A stretch of 57,819 nt of DNA, taken from positions 1 through 57,819 of the forward strand of contig NZ_CAKVJA010000015.1 in NCBI RefSeq assembly GCF_934754925.1, given 5' to 3'. The notes beneath the pieces are model-generated. The model saw only the letters and a list, made by a program, of their open reading frames with translations. It did no database searches and had not been told where the DNA came from. Position 1 is the stretch's first letter; every line of letters begins with the position of its first letter. Positions 7,937-17,900 of this stretch are shown here, in pieces. Source of the DNA: an uncultured Clostridium sp. GTDB taxonomy: Bacteria > Bacillota > Clostridia > Clostridiales > Clostridiaceae. A program made the translations under genes and the position numbers.

Positions 7937-8560
7937 ATGATAAATAGAAAAAGAATAACGAGTATATGTGATAATTGTAATATATGTGGTTTACCTGTTA
8001 TAACTTGTATATGCAATAGTATAAAGAAAGTTAAGACAAAATCTAAATTTATAATTTTATCTAGTGAACGAGAGATATATAGAAATACTAATACAGCTAG
8101 TTTATTAAAATTAATTAATTCAGAATCAACAGAAATAATTATTTGGAGAAGAGGAGAAAAATCTCAAGAAATTTTAAATTACATGAATAATGATATCTAT
8201 AAGGTATATTTAATATTTCCTATTGTGAATGAAGAAATGGAGAAAAGAAGAATTAAATATGTTAAAGATGGACACATACCAGTATTTATTATTGTAGATG
8301 GAACATGGAAGGAAGCTTGGAAGATAATAAGAAAAAGTGATTATTTAAAAGAAGTACCTATACTTCCTTTGGAAGTGAAGAAAACTTCTAAGTTTACATT
8401 AAGAAGGGGACAAGAAGAAGGAAACTTATGTACAATAGAAGCAGCTATAGAATTACTTAAAATAAATGAGGAAAATGATATAGGTGAAGAAATAAATAGA
8501 GGTTTTGAGTCATTTTTAGGTAGTTATAAAGCAGGAGCAAGTGGACATAAAATTAATTGA
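7937..8560 (+). CDS. DTW-domain tRNA-uridine aminocarboxypropyltransferase
   Basis: 207 residues. N-terminal cysteines in a zinc-knuckle-like pattern (CDNCNICGLPVITCIC), then the central VDGTW motif that names the DTW family, and a C-terminal GNLCTIEAAIELL block. Family members (TapT/TuaA types) transfer the aminocarboxypropyl group of S-adenosylmethionine to a uridine in tRNA, giving acp3U. The usual motif Asp-x-x-Trp is present. It has its own AGAGG site, follows the pan terminator and precedes the tRNA-Ser cluster. The exact tRNA position modified is not predictable here. Confidence 0.8.
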   Translation: MINRKRITSICDNCNICGLPVITCICNSIKKVKTKSKFIILSSEREIYRNTNTASLLKLINSESTEIIIWRRGEKSQEILNYMNNDIYKVYLIFPIVNEEMEKRRIKYVKDGHIPVFIIVDGTWKEAWKIIRKSDYLKEVPILPLEVKKTSKFTLRRGQEEGNLCTIEAAIELLKINEENDIGEEINRGFESFLGSYKAGASGHKIN

Positions 8561-8579
8561 AAAATTTTTGTAAAAAGTG

Positions 8580-8608
8580 TTGATATAATATTTGTACACT
8601 GATATAAT
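8580..8608 (+). promoter_or_regulatory. Promoter of tRNA-Ser copy 1
   Basis: TTGATA at 8580-8585, 17 bp, TATAAT at 8603-8608, ending 13 bp before the tRNA. Confidence 0.75.
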
Positions 8609-8621
8609 AACAATTGTCCGA

Positions 8622-8712
8622 GGAGAGATGGTCGAGTTGGTTTAAGGCACCGGTCTTGAAAACCGGCGTGCGTGTGAGCGTACCCAGGGTTCGAATCCCT
8701 GTCTCTCCGCCA
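8622..8712 (+). tRNA. tRNA-Ser (TGA), copy 1
   Basis: 91 bases with a class II long variable arm, anticodon TGA in the loop CTTGAAA, T arm GGTTCGAATCC and encoded CCA. Acceptor GGAGAG pairs with CTCTCC. Identical to copies 2 and 3. Confidence 0.97.
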
Positions 8713-8713
8713 A

Positions 8714-8743
8714 AAGCTTCTAGTAAATGCTAGAAGCTTTTTT
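8714..8743 (+). terminator. Terminator of tRNA-Ser copy 1
   Basis: The stem AAGCTTCTAG/CTAGAAGCTT runs into a T stretch. It differs from the copy 2 terminator only in the loop. Confidence 0.9.
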
Positions 8744-8860
8744 GTATATATATTTAAAGTTACAAAAACCTAAAAGTATAAAATAATAATGAAGTATGAA
8801 GGCAAAAGTTAGAAGGAATAATTATAGATAAATAAAAAATAATAAAATTAATAAAATATG

Positions 8861-8889
8861 TTGACATAATTAATAGTGGTTGATATAAT
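8861..8889 (+). promoter_or_regulatory. Promoter of tRNA-Ser copy 2
   Basis: TTGACA, 17 bp, TATAAT: a consensus promoter. The whole block from here into the tRNA is nearly identical to that of copy 3. Confidence 0.9.
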
Positions 8890-8901
8890 TAATCTTGTCT
8901 T

Positions 8902-8992
8902 GGAGAGATGGTCGAGTTGGTTTAAGGCACCGGTCTTGAAAACCGGCGTGCGTGTGAGCGTACCCAGGGTTCGAATCCCTGTCTCTCCGCCA
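8902..8992 (+). tRNA. tRNA-Ser (TGA), copy 2
   Basis: Same 91-base sequence as copies 1 and 3, with anticodon TGA, long variable arm and CCA. Confidence 0.97.
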
Positions 8993-9025
8993 AAAGCTTC
9001 TAGCAAATTCTAGAAGCTTTTTTTG
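8993..9025 (+). terminator. Terminator of tRNA-Ser copy 2
   Basis: AAGCTTCTAG/CTAGAAGCTT-like stem with T7 after it. Confidence 0.9.
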
Positions 9026-9045
9026 TATATATATTTTAAGTTTAT

Positions 9046-9435
9046 GGTAAGATAAAAGTAAAAAATGCAGGAGCTACTATAATTCATCCATTTGGTAGTA
9101 TTATAAGAAGTATTATAGTTGCTATTTATGAATTCGATACAGATGAAGTATTAGTAATTGGTCATAAAAATTGTGGGATGAGTAATATTGATGGAGAGGA
9201 AACTATTAATAAGATAATTAATAGAGGAATTCCAGAGGAAACAATAGAGACATTAAATAATTCAGGAATAAATATAAAGAAGTGGTTACATGGATTTGAT
9301 TCTGTAGAAGATTCTATAAAAGAAAGTGTAGAATTAATAAAGAAGCATCCATTAGTTCCAAAGAAAATAAAAGTACATGGGTTAATAATGGATACTGAAA
9401 CGGGAAATTTAGAAGTAGTAATTAAAGATAAATAA
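9046..9435 (+). pseudogene. 5'-truncated beta-carbonic anhydrase remnant
   Basis: Translation from about 9046 gives the C-terminal two thirds of a beta-class carbonic anhydrase: KNAGATIIHPFGS, then RSIIVAIYEF, the zinc-ligand motif GHKNCGM (9160-9180), and a C-terminus GLIMDTETGNLEVVIKDK. The first ~55-60 residues, with the first zinc Cys and the catalytic Asp-Arg pair, are absent. Sequence upstream is the tail of the tRNA-Ser copy 2 terminator. An 85-residue ORF from the ATG at 9178 is what remains of a conventional reading frame, but it starts inside the zinc motif and has no Shine-Dalgarno. It lies exactly between tRNA-Ser copies 2 and 3. Confidence 0.85.
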
Positions 9436-9461
9436 AAATAAAAAAAATTTAATAAAATGTG

Positions 9462-9490
9462 TTGACATAATTAACTATGGTTGATATAAT
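9462..9490 (+). promoter_or_regulatory. Promoter of tRNA-Ser copy 3
   Basis: TTGACA, 17 bp, TATAAT, nearly the same as the copy 2 promoter. It would drive copy 3 and the tRNA-Ser (GCT) gene behind it. Confidence 0.9.
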
Positions 9491-9502
9491 TAATCTTGTC
9501 TT

Positions 9503-9593
9503 GGAGAGATGGTCGAGTTGGTTTAAGGCACCGGTCTTGAAAACCGGCGTGCGTGTGAGCGTACCCAGGGTTCGAATCCCTGTCTCTCCGCCA
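9503..9593 (+). tRNA. tRNA-Ser (TGA), copy 3
   Basis: Identical to copies 1 and 2. It lacks its own terminator and continues after 5 bases into tRNA-Ser (GCT). Confidence 0.97.
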
Positions 9594-9598
9594 TAAGT

Positions 9599-9691
9599 GG
9601 AGAATTACTCAAGTGGCTAAAGAGGCTCCCCTGCTAAGGGAGTAGGCTGGATAAAACTGGTGCGAGGGTTCGAATCCCTTGTTCTCCGCCA
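9599..9691 (+). tRNA. tRNA-Ser (GCT)
   Basis: 93 bases, anticodon GCT in loop CTGCTAA, long variable arm, encoded CCA. It reads AGC/AGU serine codons and is co-transcribed with copy 3. Confidence 0.96.
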
Positions 9692-9722
9692 AAAGCATCT
9701 AACAAATGTTAGATGCTTTTTT
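9692..9722 (+). terminator. Terminator of the tRNA-Ser cluster
   Basis: The stem AAAGCATCTAAC/GTTAGATGCTTT is followed by T. Confidence 0.9.
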
Positions 9723-9875
9723 GGTGTATAAAGAAATAAATTAAGTTTAGTGAAATAATTTAAAAATAGATGAATTAATTCTAAATTTTCCATAATTAAT
9801 AATTGTAAACGTAATTTTTAAATGGTATACTTTTAATAGTTAAAGTAGTATAACTTATTAGTGGGAGGGTAATAA

Positions 9876-10817
9876 ATGGAAAAGAAGTATGTTGTAGGTG
9901 TCGATTTAGGTGGAACTAAAATTTACACAGCTTTAGTAGATTTAGATGGAAATATTATAAAAGAAAAAACAGTTGAAACATTAGCTCACGAAGGTGAACA
10001 AGCTGTTATGGGAAGAATAATAGATACTATAGATTATGTTACAGAGGGAACAGATAAAAATTTAATAAAATCAATTGGAATCGGTTCGCCTGGTCCATTA
10101 GATGTTAAGAATGGTATTATAATTGAAAATTCAAATTTACCTTTTAAGAATTTTGCAATAGTTAAAACTATAAAAGAAAAATACGATTTACCAACTTATC
10201 TAGATAATGATGCTAACGTAGCAACATTAGGAGAGTTTATGTTTGGTGCAGGAAAAGGTACTGAAAATATGGTGTTTATTACAGCAAGCACAGGAATCGG
10301 TGGTGGAGCTGTTTTAAATGGTAAATTATTTAGAGGAGCTACAGGAAATGCATTAGAAGTTGGACATATGACTGTTTCAACAGAAGGTCCAAGATGTGGA
10401 TGTGGAAACTTAGGATGTGTAGAAGCTTTAGGATCTGGTACAGCAATTGGTAAAAGAGCTAAAGAAGCTGTATCAACTAATGTTACAACTTCATTAAAGA
10501 ATTATGATAATGTTACAGCTAAAGAGGTATTTAAAGAAGCTGCAAATGGAGATAGAGTTGCTAAAAATATATTAAATACTTCATTAACTTATCTTGGAAT
10601 TGCTGTAGCTAACACAATAACAAATTTTGATCCAGAAAAAGTTGTTGTTGGTGGTGGTGTAGTTAATGGCGGAGATATAGTTATTGACACTATAAGAAAT
10701 GTTGTTGAAGAAAGATGTATGGCTGCATTCGTTGAAAATTGTACAATTGAAAAGGCTGTACTAGGTGGAAAAGCAGGAGTATTAGGTGCTGCAGCTTTAG
10801 CTATTACTGAAAGATAA
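9876..10817 (+). CDS. glcK: ROK-family glucokinase
   Basis: 313 residues. ATP-dependent phosphorylation of glucose. ATP site GVDLGGTKIYTALVD (residues about 8-22); sugar-site blocks GIGSPGPLD and LDNDANVATLGEF, with the catalytic Asp in the latter; and the ROK zinc signature C-x-C-G-x2-G-C-x-E in RCGCGNLGCVEALGSG. The ATG follows GGGAGGG. A monocistronic unit with its own terminator. A different hexose or N-acetylhexosamine specificity cannot be ruled out from motifs alone. Confidence 0.9.
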   Translation: MEKKYVVGVDLGGTKIYTALVDLDGNIIKEKTVETLAHEGEQAVMGRIIDTIDYVTEGTDKNLIKSIGIGSPGPLDVKNGIIIENSNLPFKNFAIVKTIKEKYDLPTYLDNDANVATLGEFMFGAGKGTENMVFITASTGIGGGAVLNGKLFRGATGNALEVGHMTVSTEGPRCGCGNLGCVEALGSGTAIGKRAKEAVSTNVTTSLKNYDNVTAKEVFKEAANGDRVAKNILNTSLTYLGIAVANTITNFDPEKVVVGGGVVNGGDIVIDTIRNVVEERCMAAFVENCTIEKAVLGGKAGVLGAAALAITER

Positions 10818-10831
10818 TATAGATTATTAAA

Positions 10832-10878
10832 AAAACTACAATATATAAAGAGAGACTCTTTATATATTGTAGTTTTTT
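10832..10878 (+). terminator. Terminator after glcK
   Basis: Perfect ~20-bp stem (AAAACTACAATATATAAAG with its complement) and T6. Confidence 0.92.
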
Positions 10879-10962
10879 ATTTAACGGGACTTATAGTAAT
10901 TAATAGTTAGTTGTTGGTAAAACTTTCAAAATGATAGTATCATTAATTATGGAGGGATTAAT

Positions 10963-11481
10963 GTGATTTATGGAGATAAAATATATTTGAGAGAAATATT
11001 AAAGGAAGATATTGATGAAGCTTATAATTTATGTTCAGATAGTGAAGTATTAAAATATAATGGTAATGAATATGGGATGTTATCAAAGAAATATATAATC
11101 GAACATTTAAAATATTTAAATATACCTTCTAAAAGAAATTACGTAATAATTAATAAACAGGGAGCTATTGTTGGAGTAATTATTTATTCAGAAGATAAAT
11201 ATTCAAGAAATGTTTATAACATTAGTTTAACTATAGGTAAAAAGTATTGGCGTAAGGGATATGGAACAGATTCAATAAAGACAATTTTAAAATATTTATT
11301 TTTAAAAAGAAAAGTTCATAAGGTTGAACTTGAGGTAGTTAGGGAAAATGAAGCTGCAGTATTATTCTATAAAAAATGTGGATTTATTGAAGAGGGTATA
11401 CGAAGAAAAAAATATTATTATAAGGGAGAATATTTAGATACTATTTTAATGGGATTATTAAAAGAAGAATTTAAGGCTTAA
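10963..11481 (+). CDS. GNAT-family N-acetyltransferase (RimJ/RimL-like)
   Basis: 172 residues. The acetyl-CoA loop is visible as GKKYWRKGYGTDSIKTILKYLF, followed by VELEVVRENEAAVLFYKKCGF, the typical beta5-alpha4 segment of the RimL/SpeG-like group. The start is GTG at 10963 with GGAGGG upstream; the ATG two bases earlier is out of frame and stops at once. The acceptor (ribosomal protein, polyamine or other amine) is unknown. It sits 10 bp before addB and may be co-transcribed with it. Confidence 0.8.
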   Translation: MIYGDKIYLREILKEDIDEAYNLCSDSEVLKYNGNEYGMLSKKYIIEHLKYLNIPSKRNYVIINKQGAIVGVIIYSEDKYSRNVYNISLTIGKKYWRKGYGTDSIKTILKYLFLKRKVHKVELEVVRENEAAVLFYKKCGFIEEGIRRKKYYYKGEYLDTILMGLLKEEFKA

Positions 11482-11491
11482 GGAGTTGAAT

Positions 11492-14400
11492 ATGGGAATT
11501 AGATTTGTTTTTGGAAGAGCTGGTGCAGGAAAAAGCTATTATTGCTTAAATCAAATAAAGAAAAAGTTAAGTAATGATAAAAACAATAAGTTAATAATGT
11601 TAGTACCAGATCAATATACATTTCAAACTGAAAAAAAATTATTAGAATATGTAGGAGAAAAGGCATTACTTAGAGCTGAAGTTTTAAGTTTTAAGAGAAT
11701 GGCCACAAGGGTTTTTGATAAATGTGGTGGAAGAGCAATTAATGTAATAGAAGATTCAGGAAAGAATATGCTTATTTATAAACTATTAAAGGATAAGGGA
11801 GAAGAACTTAAATACTTTAATAGAATAAGTAAGCAACAAGGATTTGTTGGAATAGTATCAAAATCAATAACTGAATTTAAAAAATATAATATTTCCGAGG
11901 AAATATTAAAAGAAAAAGAATTAGAAATAGAAAATAAGGACTTAAAGGAAAAGATAAGTGATTTAGCTTCTATTTATGAAACATTTAATAAAAATTTGCA
12001 TAAAGGATATATAGATTCTGAAGATATATTATCTATTTTAGCTAAAAAGTTAAAGGAATGCGATTTATATAAAAATGCTGAAATTTGGGTAGATGAATTT
12101 ACAACATTTACGCCACAGCAGTTAGAGGTACTAAAGGTATTAGCTAAACAATGTAAGAATGTGAATATTACTTTATGTAGTGATGGAGAAATTCAGTTTA
12201 CTGAAGGTGAAACTGATATATTTGACGTAATAAAAAATACTGAAAATAGAATTTTAAAAATGATGCAAGAAAATAATATTTCCTATAAAGAGCCTGTAAA
12301 TTTAAATAAGAAAAATATTTATAGATTTAAAGAGAGTAGAGAGTTAGGTCATATAGAAAAATATTTCTTCAATTATCCTTTTAAAATATATAAGGATGAT
12401 TGTAAAGATATAAGATTATATAAAGCAAATAATAATTATTCTGAAATAGAATGGGTAGCACAAGATATATTAAAACTTGTTAGGGATAAAGGATATAGAT
12501 ATAAGGATATTGCTGTTGTTTGTAGGGAAATTGATAGTTACGATAAAATAACTTCAGTTATATTTAATGAGTATAATATTCCATATTTCCTAGATAAGAA
12601 AAGAGAAATATTAAGCAATCCATTAGTAGTATTAATAATATCAGCATTAGAAATATTAGTTACAAATTGGTCTTATGAAAGTGTATTTAAATATGTAAAA
12701 AGCGGACTTATAACATTAGAAACTAACTTTATTGATAAATTAGAAAATTATATTTTAGCTAATGGGATAAAGGGATATAAATGGACTAGAGATTTATTAA
12801 CATCTCAAGATCAGGAGCTAACACAAGAAGAAATTGAAATCTTTGAGTATATGGAAGAAATCAGAAGACCAATAATTAATTTATATAATAAGATAAAAGG
12901 TGATGTTACAGTAAGAAAGTATTGCACGGCTTTATATGAGTTTTTATTAGAAATAAATGCTTTTGAAACTATGGATAAATGGCTTGATGATTTTAATAAT
13001 AAAGGAATGCAAGATAAAATTAAGGAATATACTCAAGTTCCATCTATAGTAATGGATATGTTAGATCAAGCTGTAGAAGTATTAGGAGATGAAGTAGTTG
13101 ATTTAAAGACTTTTTCTAAGATATTAATATCAGGATTTGAAGAAAAAGAAATTGGTGTAATTCCTATGGCTTTAGATCAAGTAAATATAGGCGATATAGC
13201 TAGAATAAAAGGTAGAGATGTAAAGGCACTTTATATAGTAGGAGCTAATGATGGTGTTTTACCATCAGCTAATAAAGATGAGGGTATATTATCTGATGAA
13301 GATAGAATTGAACTTAAAGGTATGGGAATTGAACTTGCTAGTGATACAAGAAGTAGAGTATTTGAAGAGCAGTTCATGGTTTATACGGCATTAACAATAC
13401 CTTCAAATTATTTAATGATTACTTATCCAATGGCAGATTTCGAGGGAAAATCATTAAGACCTTCAATAATAATACCTAGATTAAAAAAGATTTTGCCTAG
13501 GTTAAAGGAAGAAAGTGAAATATTTAATAATGATTTATTTAATGATAAATATCATAATATAACTGCACCAGTACCAACATTTAATGAGCTCATAGAAGCA
13601 TTAAGAAGAGAATATGAGAAGGAAGAAATTGAACCATATTGGGTAGAAACATTTAAGTGGTTTGAAGAAAATGAGGAATTTAAAGATAGAACTAAAATTA
13701 TTTTTAATGGATTAAATTATACTAACTTAGTTGAAAAGATACCAAGAGAAAAGATAAAAAGACTTTATAGCAATGATAATGGAAGATTAATGTTTAGTGT
13801 TTCTAGAATAGAAAAATATGCGCAGTGTCCTTTTAGTTATTATGTTCAATATGGATTAAAAGCTAAGGATAGAAAGGTATATGAATTCACTGCACCAGAT
13901 TTAGGTTCATTTATGCATGATATATTAGATCAATTTACAAATAAGATAAGAAAAGAAAATATATTATGGGGTGATTTAACAAAAGATAAATGTGCTGAAA
14001 TAGTTAATGAGCTTGTTAATAGTAAGCTTAAAAATGAAAGTAATTCTATATTAAATAGTAATAAAAAGTATCAATATTTCTCAGAAAGATTTAAAAAGAC
14101 TATTACTAAATCTGTAACAGTAATATCAGAACAAATGAGAAAAGGTGAGTTTGACATATTCAAAAGTGAATTTGATTTTGGAGATTTTAAAGATTCAAAT
14201 CCAATAAAATTAGAATTACCTTCAAAAGAAACAGTATATTTAAAGGGTAGAGTTGATAGAATTGATAAAGTTGATTTAAATGGAGAAACATATATTAGAA
14301 TTGTTGACTATAAATCCGGCTCTAAGAGTTTCGATTTAAACGAGTTATATTATGGTCTTCAAATACAATTATTAGTTTACTTAGATGCCATACTAAAGAA

Positions 14401-14923
14401 CTCAGAGCAAATTTTAAAAACACAATGTATGCCAGGTGGTATATTATATTTTAAAATTGATAATCCAATAATTAAGTCAAAGAAAGCCTTAACAGAGGAA
14501 GAAATTCAAGTTGAGGTATTAAAGAAGTTAAAAATGGATGGATTGTTATTAAGGAATGTGGAGCTTGTTAAATCAATGGATAGAGATATGGAAACATACT
14601 CACTTATTATTCCAGCTGCTTTTAAAAAGGATGGAGATTTTACAAGTACTAGTTCTGTAGTAACAGAATCACAGTTTGAATTATTAAGAAAATATGTTAA
14701 TGATAAAATGATTGAAATATGTGAAGAAATGCTTAGTGGTGAGGTTAAAATAGAACCTTGTAAATCATCAAAAGTAACATATTGTGATTACTGTGATTAT
14801 TCATCAATATGTCAATTTGATACTTCAATAAAAGATAATAAATACAAAATAATATTAAAAAAGAAAAAAGATGATTTATGGGATGCAATGAGTAACAAAG
14901 TAAAAGTGGAGGAAGGTGAATAG
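11492..14923 (+). CDS. addB: ATP-dependent helicase/deoxyribonuclease subunit B
   Basis: 1143 residues from the ATG at 11492 (AGGAG six bases upstream; the TTG at 11486 touches that site and is rejected). AddB is the partner of AddA in the AddAB (RexAB) enzyme that resects double-strand breaks. It shows a UvrD-like N-terminal nucleotide motif (GRAGAGKSYYCLNQI), a Cys at CPFSYYVQYG and a C-terminal YCDYCDYSSICQ cluster that together hold the 4Fe-4S clasp. Between them is the RecB-type nuclease core (GRVDRIDKV, then IVDYKSGSKSF). The stop is 2 bp before addA. Confidence 0.95.
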   Translation: MGIRFVFGRAGAGKSYYCLNQIKKKLSNDKNNKLIMLVPDQYTFQTEKKLLEYVGEKALLRAEVLSFKRMATRVFDKCGGRAINVIEDSGKNMLIYKLLKDKGEELKYFNRISKQQGFVGIVSKSITEFKKYNISEEILKEKELEIENKDLKEKISDLASIYETFNKNLHKGYIDSEDILSILAKKLKECDLYKNAEIWVDEFTTFTPQQLEVLKVLAKQCKNVNITLCSDGEIQFTEGETDIFDVIKNTENRILKMMQENNISYKEPVNLNKKNIYRFKESRELGHIEKYFFNYPFKIYKDDCKDIRLYKANNNYSEIEWVAQDILKLVRDKGYRYKDIAVVCREIDSYDKITSVIFNEYNIPYFLDKKREILSNPLVVLIISALEILVTNWSYESVFKYVKSGLITLETNFIDKLENYILANGIKGYKWTRDLLTSQDQELTQEEIEIFEYMEEIRRPIINLYNKIKGDVTVRKYCTALYEFLLEINAFETMDKWLDDFNNKGMQDKIKEYTQVPSIVMDMLDQAVEVLGDEVVDLKTFSKILISGFEEKEIGVIPMALDQVNIGDIARIKGRDVKALYIVGANDGVLPSANKDEGILSDEDRIELKGMGIELASDTRSRVFEEQFMVYTALTIPSNYLMITYPMADFEGKSLRPSIIIPRLKKILPRLKEESEIFNNDLFNDKYHNITAPVPTFNELIEALRREYEKEEIEPYWVETFKWFEENEEFKDRTKIIFNGLNYTNLVEKIPREKIKRLYSNDNGRLMFSVSRIEKYAQCPFSYYVQYGLKAKDRKVYEFTAPDLGSFMHDILDQFTNKIRKENILWGDLTKDKCAEIVNELVNSKLKNESNSILNSNKKYQYFSERFKKTITKSVTVISEQMRKGEFDIFKSEFDFGDFKDSNPIKLELPSKETVYLKGRVDRIDKVDLNGETYIRIVDYKSGSKSFDLNELYYGLQIQLLVYLDAILKNSEQILKTQCMPGGILYFKIDNPIIKSKKALTEEEIQVEVLKKLKMDGLLLRNVELVKSMDRDMETYSLIIPAAFKKDGDFTSTSSVVTESQFELLRKYVNDKMIEICEEMLSGEVKIEPCKSSKVTYCDYCDYSSICQFDTSIKDNKYKIILKKKKDDLWDAMSNKVKVEEGE

Positions 14924-14925
14924 AT

Positions 14926-17900
14926 ATGGGAGCTACTAAATGGACAAATGAACAGCTTCAAGCTATAGAAACAAGAAGATGTAATTTGCTTGTAGCAGCG
15001 GCTGCAGGTTCAGGAAAAACAGCTGTTTTAGTTGAGAGAATTATAAGGATAATAACAGATGAAGAAAATCCAGTAGACATTGATAAGCTTTTAGTTGTTA
15101 CCTTTACTAGTGCAGCAGCATCAGAGATGAGAGAAAGAATAGCAGCAGCTATATCAAAAGCTTTAGAGAAAAATCCTAACTCTAAAAATCTTCAAAGACA
15201 ACTTACCTTATTAGGTAGAGCCAATATTACTACTATGCATTCCTTTTGTTTAGATGTAATTAAGAATTATTTTTATACTATTGATTTAGACCCTAGTTTT
15301 AGAATAGGTGATGAAACAGAAGCAACTTTAATGAAGAATGAAATAATTGAGGAGCTTTTTGAAGAGTATTATGAAGAAGATAATGAAGAATTTAAAGAAC
15401 TAATAGAAGCATATAGTGGTTCTAAGGATGATGAAAAGTTAAAAGAAATGATACTTTCTTTATATAGATTTTCTATGAGTGGACCCTGGCCAGAACAATG
15501 GTTGATGGAGAAGGCTGAAGCCTTTAATATTAGCACTTTAGAAGAACTTGATAAGAGTGAATGGGTAAAGGTATTAAAGGAAAGTTTAAGAGTTGAATTA
15601 AATGGATTCTTAAATATGTATAAAAAGGCTATTGAAATAATTAATGATACTGATGGTTTAGAACCATATTTAGATGCCTTTAATAGTGATTATGATAATT
15701 TATTAAGAGCTTATGAAAGTTTAGATAGTGGTTTAAATGATATTTATATTGCTTTAAATTCTATTTCATTTATTAAGCTAAAAACAGTTAAGAAGAATCA
15801 AGTTTCTGATGAAAATGCTCAAAATTCAGTTAAGAGTATAAGAGATTCAGTTAAGAAAAAAATAAAGTCATTAATTGAAAGTACATTTGAATTTACTCCA
15901 CAAGAGGCTTTAGATGGAATAATAGGTGTATATCCTTTTATGAAGACTTTAGCAACTATAACTCTTGAATTTTCAAAGAGATTTGATGAGAAGAAAAGAG
16001 AAAAAAATATACTAGATTTTAATGACTTAGAGCATCTTTGTTTAAAAATATTAATTGATAAGGATGAAAATAATAATATTGTACCATCTAAAGTTGCAGA
16101 ACATTTTATGGAGTTCTTTGATGAAGTATTAGTGGATGAATATCAAGATTCTAATAATGTTCAAGAAACTATAATAGATTTAGTTTCAAGAAGAAGATAT
16201 GAAGAAGCTAATGTATTTATGGTTGGAGATGTTAAGCAAAGTATATATAGATTTAGACAGGCAAAGCCAGAGTTATTTTTAGATAAATATAATAGATATT
16301 CTTTAGAGGATGGAAGTAAAGATAGGAAGATTCAATTATATAAAAATTTTAGAAGTAGGCAAGAAGTTATCGAAGGCGTAAATTATATATTTAAGATGGT
16401 TATGTCTAATACAGTAGGTGAACTTGAATATACTGATGAAGAAGCATTGAACTTAGGCGCAAGCTTTAAGGAAGCTAATAATGAAGAATCAATTGTAGGA
16501 GGCGAAATTGAGCTTCATATATTAGATAAGTCAGGTATAGTTAAGGAAGAAGAATTTATAGATGAAGATAGTGAAGATGGAAGTAAAGAAGAGGAAGAAG
16601 ATATAGATGCTATTACTCTTGAAGCTAAAATAGTAGCAAAGAGGATACATGAGTTATTTGAAACTAAAGATGGAAAAAAGTTTAAGGTATTTGATAAAGA
16701 TACTAATGAATATAGAGACGTTAGATATAAGGATATAGTTATTCTGTTAAGAGCAACAAAAAATTGGGCAGAAATATTTTTAGATGAATTAGGATCTGAA
16801 GGTATTCCTGTATATGCTGATACTGGTAGTGGATATTTTGAATCTATTGAAATTAGAACTATAATGTCTTTACTTAAGATAATAGATAATCCACTTCAAG
16901 ATGTACCTATGATAGCAACTTTAAGATCACCTATATGTGGATTTACTGCTGAAGAATTAAGTGATTTAAGATTATTAAATAAGGATTTATATTTTTATGA
17001 AATAATAAAAGAAGTTTCTGAAGGGAATTATCAAGTCAATGAGGTGTTAAAGTTTAAATGTAATAATTTTATTGAAGACTTATCTAAGTGGAGAGAAAGA
17101 GCGATATATACTCCAATAGATGAATTCATATGGTACCTTTATATGGATACTGCATTTTATGGGTATGTTGGAGCAATGCCTAATGGAAAGCTTAGACAGG
17201 CAAATTTAAAAATTCTTTTCCAAAGGGCAAAGCAATATGAAAGCACTAGCTTTAAGGGATTATTTAATTTTATAAACTTTATTAATAAATTAAGAAAGTC
17301 TTCAGGAGATATGGGAAGTGCAAAAGTACTTGGAGAAAATGAAGATGTAGTAAGAATTATGAGTATTCATAAAAGTAAAGGGCTTGAGTTTCCAGTAGTG
17401 TTTACTAGTGGAATGGGTAAACAGTTTAATTTAATGGATTTATCAAATTCTATCTTATATCATGAAGAGCTAGGTTTTGGACCTAGTTACGTTAACCTTG
17501 AAACTAGAAATTCATATTCAACTTTAGCAAAAGAGGCTATAAAGAAAAGAATAAGATTAGAAACTTTATCTGAAGAAATGAGAATACTTTATGTTGCATT
17601 TACTAGAGCAAAGGAAAAGTTAATTATTACTGGAGCAACTAGTAATTTAGAAAAATCAATTAATGGCTGGATATCATCAGCTTCATTAGATAAGAATATA
17701 GTTTTACCTTCTGAAGTTTTAAAAGGAAAATCTTATTTAGATTGGATTGCTATGGCTATGTGTAAACATACCTGTGGAGAAAAGTTAAGAGGGGTTACCG
17801 GTGCTACTAGAGACTTAATTACAAGTGACTTTTCCACATGGAATATAAAATTCTGGACAAAAGACTTATTAACAGTGGATAAAAATTTAGAGCCTGTGGA

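Noticed and set aside
9178..9435. 85-residue ORF as a real small gene
   Set aside because: It starts within the GHKNCGM zinc motif of a carbonic anhydrase, has no Shine-Dalgarno, and homology continues upstream of its ATG, so it is part of a truncated gene.
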